A stretch of DNA of 64,000 nt, taken from NCBI GenBank assembly GCA_033782935.1, contig JAWQEG010000634.1:767001-831000 (forward strand), in the 5' to 3' direction. Both the position numbers and the translations under genes were made by a program. Positions 1 to 8,699 of this stretch are shown piece by piece (the stretch's first letter is position 1; the number at the start of each line of letters is the position of its first letter). This DNA is from Petrolisthes cinctipes. Lineage: Eukaryota > Arthropoda > Malacostraca > Decapoda > Porcellanidae. Under the pieces are notes generated by a model. The model was not told where the DNA came from, searched no databases, and was given only the letters and a program-made list of their open reading frames with translations.

Positions 1-1599
1 GCCTGACATCTCGTGGAAGGTGGTGGTCAGTGCACTGACACGGTCCCGTAGGAGGGAAACAGCCGCACCGGTGGAGATGATGTGGGACACCTCCAACCGG
101 GCGGCTGTTTCCGCCTGTCTCAGCTTACCCTCGGGCTCCTTCAGTTGGTAGGGGACCGGTGGCTCCTTCTCCATCTTCCACAGGCATTCCCTCAAACCCG
201 GCGGGGCACAGGAAGGAGGGAGGATGACGGGGAAAGACGGAGGAGGTGGTTTCTTGGAGGCGGTGGGCTTCTGGTGGTCCAGGGACTTAAGGAGAAGGGA
301 TGGGATGTCCAAGTCCCCGTCGCCCTTATCCCCTGGGAAGTAAGCGTCCGAGGACAGGAATATTGCCGTGTTCCCGGAGGACCGGTCAACCTTCCAGGCC
401 TGGGACAGCTGTAACTGACTGTACTCCACCAAGAAGCCCATCGCGTCCAAGGTAGCCGCAGAGGAGACCTTCGACGACGTGGGTACTGGGGCGGAGATTG
501 GGCGCACCTTATAAAAGGGCACCTCGTCGCCCTTCTCGTCCGCTCCCCACTTCACCAGGACGTCATCTCTCCTTACCCAAACGTCTGGTTGAGAGGGGTC
601 AGGAGACCACGCCACCAGTCTGCCCTCCTCCGAAGAATGAGTCCAGGATGGAGGAAGGAAGGCCCAAGAGTAGGGATGGTACCCGTCGTCCAAAGAAGGT
701 GACGATGGGGAAGGAGGAGAAGAGGTAGCCAGCTCCTCCGCCAGGATACCGGGAGGACTCGAGTCCCCGGCCGGCGACGAGGCAGGGAGGGGGAGAGGAA
801 GGGCGGGTTCAGGAACGGGTACCGCTGCCGCTACCGGAGGCAGGACAGCGGGACCGGAAGGCGGGTAAGCAGGAAGGGCATTAGGTACAAGACTGCGGAT
901 AATCCGCGCAATCTTCCTCGACGAAGGGCTCTGCTCCCTCCGCTTACCCTTGCGGGACTTGCGGACGGGAGAGGGTGAGTCCTCCGATGAGGACGAGGAA
1001 GAAGAAGACGACGAGGAGGAAGGAGAACGACTGCGAGTCCGGGTCTTTCTGGCGTGGCGGGACCTTTTCACAGAGCGCTTGCGCCCTCGAGAGCGGCCCG
1101 AAGAGCCAGCCCTTGTGGGCGACGAAGCGGTAGGATCCCCGCTGGGCCCTTGTACCGGAGAGGTATGTTGGGTGGCCAGCGCTATGGACTCGCTCGCTTC
1201 CTGGGGCGGGAAGCCCCGGAAAGGAGTCGTAATTCTGTCTAGGGATGGCGACGTACCTTCTCGGGTCGCCAGAGGTTCTATCCCCTGAGACTCCGAGAGG
1301 CACGTCGAAGGGTACCGGGTCCTGGATAACCCCAGTTCGATCCCAAACACAGGGTCCGCCCACGTCAAGGAAGAGCCGTCTCGTTTGTGTGCCATTCTCC
1401 TAGCCCTAGTCCAAGCGGTACGAAGAGAGGCAAGGGCAGGGAGTTTGGGGCGGGCAGCGGCGGGAGTCTCCCGACACAACTCAGCCCAGGGGCGGCACAC
1501 ACCACACGCCAAAGGGTCGTAACCCTTGGACGTGAAGCAGGGTGCGTGAGGCGAACAATGCAGGTGGCCGTCAGGGGACACTCGCACAGTACACCCCAT
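1..1599 (-). CDS. Long partial ORF, possible retroelement gag-like protein
   Basis: Reading the minus strand in the frame set by window base 1, no stop occurs from base 2010 to the left edge, about 670 codons. I chose the ATG at 1599-1597 because a Cys/His cluster follows it: GHLHCSPHAPC, then DPLACGVC, a plausible zinc-binding module. A later ATG at 1395 (AGA before ATG, good context) is the alternative. After about residue 140 comes an Arg/Ser-rich basic stretch with a long serine run and SPSPVRKSRKGKRRE, then a Pro/Ala-rich linker, then a more ordered region with KWGADEKGDEVPFYKVRP and YSQLQLSQAWKVDRSSGN. The protein continues beyond the window. The segment is GC-rich, unlike the AT-rich DNA to its right. 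A Cys/His head with a basic Ser-rich body would suit a gag-like protein, for example of a DIRS-type element, but I recognise no family. No intron is needed. Function unassigned. Confidence 0.6.
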   Translation of the reverse strand, partial: MGCTVRVSPDGHLHCSPHAPCFTSKGYDPLACGVCRPWAELCRETPAAARPKLPALASLRTAWTRARRMAHKRDGSSLTWADPVFGIELGLSRTRYPSTCLSESQGIEPLATREGTSPSLDRITTPFRGFPPQEASESIALATQHTSPVQGPSGDPTASSPTRAGSSGRSRGRKRSVKRSRHARKTRTRSRSPSSSSSSSSSSSSEDSPSPVRKSRKGKRREQSPSSRKIARIIRSLVPNALPAYPPSGPAVLPPVAAAVPVPEPALPLPLPASSPAGDSSPPGILAEELATSSPPSPSSPSLDDGYHPYSWAFLPPSWTHSSEEGRLVAWSPDPSQPDVWVRRDDVLVKWGADEKGDEVPFYKVRPISAPVPTSSKVSSAATLDAMGFLVEYSQLQLSQAWKVDRSSGNTAIFLSSDAYFPGDKGDGDLDIPSLLLKSLDHQKPTASKKPPPPSFPVILPPSCAPPGLRECLWKMEKEPPVPYQLKEPEGKLRQAETAARLEVSHIISTGAAVSLLRDRVSALTTTFHEMSG

Positions 1600-2640
1600 A
1601 AAGGCATAAGGCACGAGTAGACTGAGGGAGATAAAACACACAAAGGGGTTAACACGTGAATTCACGTGTACACAGCACAAAAAACACGAGAAACTACATA
1701 AAAGTAAAAAAAAAGGTGGAAGGGTAGTGAGAGCAGCAAGCCCCCCAGCTACCGGGAGCAAACCCCCACACGCACTACCCGGGGAAAAAACCCTGTTAGC
1801 CAAAAAACCCCCTCCCACGGGCCGGGGAAAACCCCGGTCCGCAGCCCCCGAAAGGAGAGGCACAGACAGCCTGAGGGGCATACCCCAGGGAAAAACACAC
1901 ACTGGGGAAAAAACACAGTAAACACGCAGGGAGGCAGGAGTGAGGACCTGGGCACAATCCTCGCCACCTGCAACACTACGTAACACTACACAACACTCAG
2001 GGAAGGAGCACTAAGGGGGCTAAAAGAGCCCCCACTAAGCACCACGTGGGGAGGCAAGGGCCCCACGTGGGGGAGAACACACACGCTGAAGGGCAACAAA
2101 ACCCCGAGGAAAACACTAACCGAAGTGTACTAGTGGCAAGGTGGAAGGGAGGTAGGGTAGGGAAGGGGAAAAACCCCAAAAAAAAGGGCCCCACAACAGA
2201 CCCCTAGGGGAGGGACGTAACGAACCCAGCCCCCAGGGAAAGAAAAACAGATCCCCACACTAAAAACCCTTACGTACAAAACACACACACACACACACAC
2301 ATCTGCAAAGCAGGCAAGCCACTAGAACACAGTAGAAACGATAGCAGGAACACGTGAACACAATACCATAGCGAAGAAGCGAGGAGCGTAGATGTTGACC
2401 AGTACGTGTTCCGCGATAGAGTGGACAAGCGGCCGCTGCTCCAGAGCGGGGTCAGTACCTCTACAGGCCACCACCAGGTGGCTCCCATATCAGTACAGCA
2501 CCAGATTTGAATTTTTATTTACTTCTGATGATATTCACGGAATAGACCCTTCTAGTCCAGATTATGCCTATACGGGGCCTGGGCTGGAGAAGGGGAGTAT
2601 TCTATAGCAATCCAGCTGTGCTGGTTCCACTTTACCAATA
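1600..2640. other. GC-rich flank upstream of the edge ORF
   Basis: On the minus strand this is the 5' side of the edge ORF. It holds an A-run at 1708-1716, C-rich and A-rich tracts such as GGGGAAAAAACCC near 1780-1800, and an (AC) run at 2280-2301. From about 2380 to 2640 composition returns to normal. If the ORF belongs to a retroelement, its terminal repeat or leader should lie here, but no matching repeat is inside the window. No gene is supported. Confidence 0.4.
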
Positions 2641-3205
2641 AAGGTGGGTTTTATATTAGGTTAGGTTGGGTTAGATTGGGTTGGGTTGGCTTGGCTTGGC
2701 TTGGCTTGGCTCTCACAGACATCATATAGGTGGGTTTTATATTAGGTTAGGTTGGGTTAGGTTCACGTGGTGAAGGTCACACTGTACAGGCTGGGGGAGG
2801 GGGGAAGTAAACTGATTTAACTGAGTCAGTAACTAACTCAGTGGGAAGTTGGAAACACAAAAGTGTGGGTTGGAGTTTGTCTGTTGTCCGCCAGGGGAAA
2901 ACCAACCACACGATTCAAAATTAGCCCACGGTTTTCAAATTAATGGGACTGGAAACTTACAGTGTTTAGAACACCACGGTATAAAAGTAAGCGTCATAGG
3001 CAAATTGGCTGAAGGTTAGTTTATATTACGTTAGGTTAGGTTGGCTTGGGTTTGGTTTAGTTAGGGTAGATTAGGTTAGGTCAGGGCAGGTCACACAGGC
3101 ATCATATAGGTTTGTTTATATTACATTAGGTTAGGTTGGGTTGGCTTAGGAAAGTCAGGTGAGGTGAGGTTAGGTTAGGTTGAGTTAGGTCAGGCCTTAA
3201 CATGA
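2640..3205. repeat. Degenerate TTAGG-like pentamer repeats
   Basis: Variants of GGTTA (GGTTGG, GGCTT, GGTTT) alternate with about 150-bp unique stretches. The phrase GTTTATATTA followed by GGTTAGG recurs near 2645, 2725, 3020 and 3115. TTAGG is the canonical arthropod telomere unit; this looks like a decayed interstitial array. No ORF is supported. Confidence 0.6.
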
Positions 3206-3337
3206 CTGGTTTCACACTAACCAGTTTGTAATGTATGTGATTTCAGATGTAAAAAAATTATATTTAATAGTATAACTGTTTTCACACTACAGTATGTATT
3301 TTATAAGATAAGTTATTTTTTACTAAATCACCTTCAA

Positions 3338-3425
3338 GGGGATGGTATACTTATGGTACATTGGAGTGCCTTGATTCCTTCTAAGTATGCCAGGACACAG
3401 TGCAGGACCAGATAAACCCTTTGCT
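3338..3425 (+). repeat. TTAA MITE family A, 5' half
   Basis: Half copy of the family-A hairpin described at 16300: GGGGATGGTATAC, then GTACATTGGAGTGCCTTGATT and a degenerate GCCAGGA core. The second arm is missing; AT-rich unique DNA follows to about 4020, in which I see no gene. Confidence 0.6.
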
Positions 3426-4029
3426 GCTCTAATAATGAGTTTGCCCTTCATCAATTCTTAATGCTGACAGATGACGGGTTTGCCTGTCATAAATAAATAA
3501 TTGATAATTAAATGTTTGATGACGGGTGCTTGGTGTAAAGAGAGTGTTGGGAGTTGGTGCTTCCAGCTCTGCTCCCATCCCAACACACTCTCAGTGTATA
3601 CATAGCACATGTAAATTATTGTGAAAGAGTGGAAAACAGAAAGAAAATATGGTCTCCATTTTTTTTTTACCAGTTTCTATTCATAACATTACACTATATC
3701 ATATATAGATGGAATGAAAAATTATTCTATCTTTATTATTCTTTGTTTGTCATAGTTTTTTACTGATAGGGTGTAAAAATGTTTCCTTGTCGGCTAACAT
3801 CCTACTCATCATTATTGCATTTTACTTTGTGTTAATTGCTTTTTTTTAACATAGTATGACATAGAATAACTCCCAAGCTTTAAAACAAGACCAGAATCAG
3901 ATTCTTACATTCATTAATAAGTGAATTACAAGTGGTAACATTACAGCATCTATATTATGTAACAAGACGTCCAGCATGAAAGGAGATGTTGTGCGTCACC
4001 CAATTTTGACACACTTGTGTAATGGTTAA

Positions 4030-4605
4030 TAAAAATAATGGTGTCCTGTTGTTGCTTTAAATAGTATGGAGAAATCAGTTGCTCCAGATTACCACTAACA
4101 CTGTACTTCCTCCTTAATATAGGGGACAGTACAGTGTTGGTGGTAAATCTGGAACAACTGATTCCTCCAAGCTAGTCCAAGCAACATCAGGCCACCATTA
4201 GAGGGGTGCGGGAATAAGGGGACAGGCTTGGGGGGGGGGGGTTTAGGGGGGTGCGGGAGTAGGGGGACAGGCTTGGGGGGGGTGCGGGAGTAGGGGGACA
4301 GGCTTGGGGGGGGTGCGGGAGTAGGGGACAGGCTTGGGGGGGGGTTTGGGGGGTGCGGGAGTAGGGGACAGGCTTGGGGGGTGCGGGAATAGGGGGACAG
4401 GCTTGAGGGGGGGGCTAGGGAGATGCGGGAATAGGGGACAGGCTTTCTACCCACCCCAAGCCTGTCCCCCTATTCCCACACCCCTCAAACCCCCCCCCCC
4501 CCCCCCAAGCCTGTCCCCTACTCCCGCACTCCCTTGGTTTAATATTGTTTTCAGGGATACTATGGAGGAATCAAGGAACTCCAATGTACCCAAAGTATAT
4601 TTACA
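4030..4605 (+). repeat. TTAA MITE family A, one half copy plus one interrupted copy
   Basis: A right half (4030-4118, ending ACTGTACTTCCTCCTTAA) is followed by a second copy in reverse orientation starting near 4122 (GGGGACAGTACAGTG). The second copy is split near its centre by the G-rich element at 4200-4540 and resumes at about 4541 with its other arm (GGAGGAATCAAGG). Confidence 0.65.
4200..4540. mobile_element. G-rich palindromic element nested in a MITE
   Basis: Five or more imperfect repeats of a 25-35 bp unit (GGTGCGGGAGTAGGGGACAG followed by GCTT and a G-run) on one side face inverted C-rich copies at 4450-4535. The centre is a short spacer near 4445. Related elements lie at 17201-17427 and 18718-18983. 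The runs of G could form quadruplexes. It encodes nothing evident. Confidence 0.65.
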
Positions 4606-4645
4606 AGTAGACTATACTGTATTAATATGGTGTGTTTATTTTCAG

Positions 4646-4875
4646 AGTACATATCAGTGAGTGACGATGGAGGCTACACCTGTGTAACATATAGTAATGG
4701 TGTATCTAAGATTTACCCTACACGTTGTCTATTACCCGTACACACATCCACTGTCTCTCCTACACACACACCAACCAGAGACATTGCATTCCACATTATT
4801 GAAAAGAGGGAGAAGGAGAGAGAAGAGGAGAGAGAACGCCAGGAAAAGAGAGTGGAAAGGACCAAGGAATTAGAG
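4646..4875 (+). CDS. TBC1D31: TBC1D31 exon (region before the TBC domain)
   Basis: TBC1D31 (WDR67) is a WD40-TBC-coiled-coil protein of centriolar satellites that acts as a scaffold in ciliogenesis; this role is family knowledge. This is the first of eight exons recognised here, from 4646 to 16120, together about 504 codons. It follows the acceptor TTATTTTCAG and ends at GAG before the donor gtatgt. Its first two bases finish a codon begun upstream. It encodes EYISVSDDGGYTCVTYSNG, a Thr-rich stretch, then a charged helix (EKREKEREEERERQEKR) that links to the TBC domain. WD40 exons expected upstream were not found between 1600 and 4640, which is repeats and the edge ORF. Confidence 0.75.
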
Positions 4876-5000
4876 GTATGTGTTGCTCATAGTGAATAGT
4901 TTGGAGGAATTAGTAGCACTCCAGTTTATTGAGAAAGAGAGAGAGAGAGAGAAAAGGAACAAGGAGTTAGATGTATGTTTCTTAATTAATAATAATGTAC

Positions 5001-5150
5001 AGCTTTGCACAGTGGCAGTATGGTAACCAATGTGGTCGAGGTATTCACTGCTGTACAGAGTCTGTTGGTGTTGGGAAGAGTGAAAACTTCGGTGACCTAC
5101 CCCTCCCCAGGAACGGTAGGTAAGTCTTATCCCGCCTCCATGCAGTGACC
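5001..5150 (+). ncRNA. U4 snRNA-like sequence, probably a pseudogene
   Basis: The start AGCTTTGCACAGTGGCAGTA followed by TGGTAACCAATG matches the conserved 5' end of U4 spliceosomal RNA, where the 5' stem-loop and U6-pairing region lie, with a few substitutions. After about 35 nt the match fades, although GTGAAAACTT occurs later, as in U4. It sits in a TBC1D31 intron on the same strand. The diverged 3' half suggests a retroposed pseudogene; a divergent U4 variant is possible. The end coordinate is approximate. Confidence 0.5.
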
Positions 5151-5230
5151 TCGGGGTTACACTTCCTTTTTATATCTTTATTTTACCCATTTAGGAGGTG
5201 GAGCCAAAGGGGAAGGTGGTGTGTTGTACT

Positions 5231-5370
5231 GTATGTATGTATGTATGTATAATAATGGTGTCTTGTATGTATGTATGTATGTACAGTATTTTGTAAAATA
5301 ATAGTATCATATATGTATGCATAACAATGGTATCATGTATGTATGTATGTATGTATCTTGTATAATAATA
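5231..5370 (+). repeat. (GTAT)n microsatellite in intron
   Basis: Three blocks of ATGTATGTATGT separated by AT-rich spacers (5231-5250, 5264-5283, 5336-5356), within the TBC1D31 intron 4876-5413. Confidence 0.85.
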
Positions 5371-5413
5371 ATATGTTATAAATAATTTCTTTTTATTTCT
5401 CTTGTACCAACAG

Positions 5414-5628
5414 GAGTTACTAGACAAGAACAAATGGTACCAAGTGTTGTGTGAGTTTGGGAGTTACCCTGACAAATACCGTGTGTTGATCTGGTCGTGT
5501 GTGTTGAAGTTACCAAGGAATTACAGTGTGTTTAGTGTGTTGCTGGACAAGGGTATACACACAGCATATCAACACCTTGAAGAAGAGTATACCATGTGTG
5601 ATAAGAGGCTGTTCAGAGCATTGCAAAG
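5414..5628 (+). CDS. TBC1D31: TBC1D31 exon (TBC domain, N-terminal part)
   Basis: Acceptor TACCAACAG, donor gtgagt after AG (phase 2). It encodes WYQVLCEFGSYPDKYRVLIW, then KLPRNYSVFSVLLDKG and ending LFRALQR. The block EFGxYPDKYRVxIWxxxLxLP is the signature by which I recognise TBC1D31. The frame continues directly from the previous exon (GAG then GAG). This is the best-conserved exon of the set. Confidence 0.88.
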
Positions 5629-5636
5629 GTGAGTTG

Positions 5637-5640
<4 letters not shown>

Positions 5641-5667
<27 letters not shown>

Positions 5668-5668
5668 G
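5641..5668 (+). repeat. (AC)n microsatellite
   Basis: Uninterrupted CA dinucleotides just downstream of the exon donor. The rest of the intron to 6142 is AT-rich and includes three partial copies of a phrase resembling GTGCTAAATTTAATCATG (5889, 6027, 6097). Confidence 0.85.
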
Positions 5669-5929
5669 CAAAGCAATTACACTAACATCTAGAGTATAAA
5701 ATGAGTACTTTAATATTCTGTATAAGTGTACAATAATTAATTAATTGTCTATAGTACAGTAATATTAGTGTACAGTACATTAATAATAAATCCCATTAAA
5801 AGGAAATAATTATGTGATAAATTTAATCATCTTTTATCAAGGGCCTACTGTTTATATAAGTGATTTACTAAGCCTATGTTAAAATGAAATGTGCTAAATT
5901 CAATCATGTCATATGGAAGGCCTGTATGT

Positions 5930-6004
5930 GCTATTTTTAATCATGTTTTCTTGATATTATGTTTACTTTACAGAACATTATATTGTGTTGCTCATTGGTT
6001 ACTA
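5930..6004 (+). pseudogene. Partial duplicate of the 6143 exon with its acceptor
   Basis: Bases 5930-6000 repeat 6098-6172 closely: the intron end CTTGATATTATGTTTACTTT, the acceptor ACAG at 5970-5973, and the start of the exon, here reading RTLYCVAHW where the real exon reads RTLSCVAHW. The copy stops after about 28 coding bases, runs into (AT)n and has no donor. Splicing to this decoy would read through to a stop. Confidence 0.75.
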
Positions 6005-6142
6005 CTGTATATATATATATATCTATGTGCTAAATTTAATCATGTTATATTGAAGGCCTACTACCTCCCATAGCTCGCTCTTGCTCTCTTACGTATGTGC
6101 TATTTTTAATCATGTTTTCTTGATATTATGTTTACTTTACAG

Positions 6143-6276
6143 AACCTTGTCTTGTGTTGCTCATTGGTCACCGTTCCTGGCCCAAGTCACATTCCTGCCT
6201 CACCTACTCTTCCCATTCATCAAGCTTTTACACAACAACCTTCTGCTCTGTTTTGAACTCTCGGTCACACTAATTT
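6143..6276 (+). CDS. TBC1D31: TBC1D31 exon (TBC domain, middle)
   Basis: The acceptor TTTACTTTACAG joins in phase to the previous exon (AG + A gives Arg). It encodes TLSCVAHWSPFLAQVTFLPH, then LLFPFIKLLHNNLLLCFELS. It matches the TBC1D31 core pattern TLSCLAHW...FPFVKLFxNNxLxCFE. It ends in phase 1 before gtaagt. Confidence 0.88.
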
Positions 6277-6284
6277 GTAAGTAG

Positions 6285-6286
<2 letters not shown>

Positions 6287-6353
<67 letters not shown>
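6287..6353 (+). repeat. (GT)n microsatellite
   Basis: About 33 GT units. Two smaller GT blocks follow (6381-6400, 6427-6445), each after the same phrase TTAATATTATTTTGTCATTC, so the unit GT-block plus phrase is itself duplicated. Confidence 0.9.
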
Positions 6354-6355
<2 letters not shown>

Positions 6356-6539
6356 ATATTATTTTGTCATTCACCCACTGTGTGTGTGTGTGCGTGCGTG
6401 TTAATATTATTTTGTCATTCACCCACTGTGTGTGTGTGTGTGTGCTTAAATTTGATTATAATGAAATAGTTATACTGATGATGAATTATCTCTGTATTTG
6501 TGTATTTATTTAAGGATAGACTGTACCCCACCACAATAA

Positions 6540-6895
6540 ACACACACACTGTACTCCTCCACTATAAAAACACACACTGTACCTCCCTTCCACAATAAAC
6601 ACACACTAACACACACACACACACACTCTGTACCTCTCCTCTGTAACACACACACTGTACCACACCAGTATAACACACACACTGTACCCCTTTGCTATAC
6701 ACACACACTAACACGCACACACTGTACCTCCCCTCCACTATAAACACACACTATACCTCCCCTCCACTATAAACACACACACACACTATACCTCCCCTCC
6801 ACTATAACACTATAAACACACACACTATACCTCCTCTCCACTATAAACACACACACACACCAACACACACACACACACACACTATACATCCCTCC
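6540..6895 (-). repeat. AC-rich minisatellite
   Basis: Roughly eight degenerate copies of a 25-40 bp unit containing CTATACCTCCCCTCCACTAT and a variable (AC)n run. It fills the intron up to the polypyrimidine tract of the 6909 exon and may supply part of it (CCTCCCTTCCTTCCACAG). Confidence 0.8.
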
Positions 6896-6908
6896 CTTCC
6901 TTCCACAG

Positions 6909-7081
6909 TAAACTGGTGTCGTGTATGGTTTGAGTTTTGGCCTGATATTAGTGTTACTGTAGTGAACACAACAGAACGCTTGTTGTGTGATACTGACCCA
7001 ACACTACTGGCTCACCTCATCAACATTAAGGTTACAGCACAACACTATATATGGACACCACTCACTACTGCCTTCTCTACA
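6909..7081 (+). CDS. TBC1D31: TBC1D31 exon (TBC domain, C-terminal part)
   Basis: The acceptor CCTTCCACAG joins in phase (T + TA gives Leu). It encodes NWCRVWFEFWPDISVTVVN, then LLCDTDPTLLAHLINIKVTA and WTPLTTAFST. NWCxxWFE and the paired W-P-L near the end fit TBC1D31. The exon ends at ACA before gtaggt, which gives the in-frame junction FST-VLSDSDW with the 8542 exon. A second possible donor 4 bases downstream (gtattg) breaks the frame. Confidence 0.85.
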
Positions 7082-7470
7082 GTAGGTATTGCTGTATTAT
7101 GCATATCCTTGTCTATGTATCTTGACTGTATCCACTCATTACTGCCTTCTCTACAGTATGTATTGCTATATTATGTATATTCTTGTCTATGTATCATTAC
7201 TGTATATCCTTGTCTAACTGTATGTATCTTTACTGTATCCACTCACTACTTCCTTCTCTACGGTATGTATTGCTGTATTATGTACCGTATATTCTTATCT
7301 AACCTTATGTATCTTTACTGTATCCATTCACTGCTGTATTATGTATATCCTTGTCTATGTATTGTTACTGTATTCATTCACTACTGCCTTCACTACTCTT
7401 ATGTATCTTTACTGTATCTTCTTGTATACATCCTCTCACCACTGTATTCTCTGCTGTATGTATCTCTTAT
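7050..7470 (+). repeat. Minisatellite that includes an exon end and splice donor
   Basis: The last coding bases of the 6909 exon, its donor and about 60 intron bases are tandemly repeated: CACTACTGCCTTCTCTACAG recurs near 7133, in changed form at 7232 (CTTCTCTACGGTATG), and in pieces to 7460, spaced 70-110 bp. Between them lie TATCCTTGTCTATGTATC units. The copies carry sites such as ACAGTATGTATT that could act as donors. Confidence 0.7.
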
Positions 7471-7568
7471 AATATATACAGTATGTGTCCTTGTACTGTA
7501 TATCTCACACCTTTGTTTATATTGTGTATTTTAGTTTTTATATTTCTGTGTCCGTTATATTGAGAGCC

Positions 7569-7650
<82 letters not shown>

Positions 7651-7662
7651 GTAGTAGTAGTA

Positions 7663-7741
<79 letters not shown>

Positions 7742-7766
7742 AAATAATAATAATAATAATAATAAT
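7569..7766 (+). repeat. (AAT)n microsatellite
   Basis: About 64 AAT units with one GTA interruption (7651-7664). A shorter AAT block lies at 7982-8017. ORFs across it are poly-Asn or poly-Tyr artefacts. Confidence 0.95.
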
Positions 7767-7769
7767 GTA

Positions 7770-7917
7770 CTTTAGGGGAGATTCTCTTGTAGGTGAATTG
7801 GAAGGTCTGTGATTCCTCCAAACTATGCCAGGAGACAGACATCCTCAATGGTACTAATAAGGGATCTGTTTTAATGGCATAGTTTGGAGGAATCAGAGAC
7901 CGTCCATTTCACCATGA
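7770..7917 (+). repeat. TTAA MITE family B copy
   Basis: Hairpin: GGGGAGATTCTCTTGTAGGT, a core TGATTCCTCCAAACTATGCC, a central CTCAATGGTACTAATAAGGG, then the inverse core GGCATAGTTTGGAGGAATCA. The right terminus is degraded (CATTTCACCATGACAG), and a decoy exon begins directly after it. Confidence 0.7.
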
Positions 7918-7980
7918 CAGGTTTTCTCAGACAGTGATTGGTAAACACTGTGGGATCATATACTGTCCAATCCTTCCTTA
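7918..7980 (+). pseudogene. Partial duplicate of the 8542 exon, copy 1
   Basis: CAG then GTTTTCTCAGACAGTGATTG and on through ATACTGTCCAATCCTTCCT copies the first half of the 8542 exon. A changed base turns GGTTAAC into GGTAAAC, so the frame reads VFSDSDW then a TAA stop. The copy runs into AAT repeats after about 60 bases. Confidence 0.8.
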
Positions 7981-8017
<37 letters not shown>

Positions 8018-8043
8018 TACATAACCATGATATAATATTTATT

Positions 8044-8275
8044 TTATTTATATTTTTTTACAAGTTTTCTCAGACACTGATTGGTAAACACTGTGTGGCA
8101 TCATGGGCCATATTCAAGAACATCTGTAGTGTATATGATGGTGTGGTGCCGATACGATAGATGACTCCATAGACAAACAATACAGCCATCGTACCGGTAC
8201 CATGCCAACGTATACACCATGAGTGTTCTTGAATATGGCCTCATGTACTGTCCAATCCTTCCTCAATAATAAAAA
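8044..8275 (+). pseudogene. Partial duplicate of the 8542 exon, copy 2, interrupted by a MITE
   Basis: A T-rich stretch, then TTTTCTCAGACACTGATTGG with the same GGTAAAC stop mutation as copy 1, then the MITE at 8106-8240, then the rest (TACTGTCCAATCCTTCCTCA). The shared stop indicates copy 1 and copy 2 come from one already broken duplicate. Confidence 0.78.
8106..8240. mobile_element. MITE with GCCATATTCAAGAACA termini
   Basis: Terminal inverted repeats GGCCATATTCAAGAACA and TGTTCTTGAATATGGCC flank 135 bp. The direct repeat TCATG at 8101-8105 and 8241-8245 looks like a 5-bp target duplication, in keeping with interruption of the duplicated exon. The inside is itself palindromic around ATGGTGTGGTGCCGATACGA and TATCGTACC-type sequences. 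Relatives: 16712, 28930, 31008 and half a copy at 25186. No ORF. Confidence 0.75.
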
Positions 8276-8294
8276 TGTACTAAATAATAATGTA

Positions 8295-8484
8295 CAGCCA
8301 TGGGTGATAGTGTTGGACCAGGCTCCAAGGAGTGTTGGAGAGCAACTGAACAGAGTTCGAAGAAGTGAATTTTCCAAACCATTCTCAACGTTGAGAGAGG
8401 TTTAAAAGACTCACTTTTTCGAACTCTGTTCAGTTGCTCTCCAACACTCCTTGGACCCTGGTCCACCACTATCACCCATGGCTG
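8295..8484. mobile_element. TA-flanked palindromic MITE
   Basis: Arms of about 70 bp pair almost perfectly: CAGCCATGGGTGATAGTG ... CACTATCACCCATGGCTG, with TA on each side (8293-8294, 8485-8486), as expected for the Tc1/mariner superfamily. The arms also contain CAAGGAGTGTTGGAGAGCAA and its inverse. Nonautonomous. Confidence 0.75.
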
Positions 8485-8541
8485 TACTTTAAAATGCTAT
8501 AATAATGTAGGTTTTATTATTATTATTTTTATTTTTTTCAG

Positions 8542-8682
8542 GTTCTCTCAGACAGTGATTGGTTAACACTGTGGGATCATATACTGTCCAATCCTCCCTC
8601 ATTCCTTCCTTGTGTTGCCGTTGCCTTCACCATTGCATCTAGAAACACACTCCTCTCATGTTCTCACCCAACACAAGTTAAG
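8542..8682 (+). CDS. TBC1D31: TBC1D31 exon (end of TBC domain)
   Basis: Exactly 47 codons, phase 0 at both ends, acceptor TTTTTTTCAG, donor gttagt. It encodes VLSDSDWLTLWDHILSNPPS, then FLPCVAVAFTIASRNTLLSC. The pattern WLxLxDxxxSNxPSFLxxxVxAxxIxSRxxLLSC identifies TBC1D31. Two broken partial duplicates of this exon lie upstream in the same intron. Confidence 0.9.
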
Positions 8683-8699
8683 GTTAGTCAAGCAATATT

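Noticed and set aside
82..414. Plus-strand ORF and other plus-strand ORFs in 1-1600
   Set aside because: They are shadows of the long minus-strand ORF covering the same bases, and they are shorter and less protein-like.
2392..2607. Plus ORF with FEFLFTSDDIHGID, tested as a WD40 exon of TBC1D31
   Set aside because: No WD40 pattern and no convincing splice sites in phase with the 4646 exon.
7485..7848. Poly-Asn and poly-Tyr ORFs
   Set aside because: Translations of an AAT microsatellite.
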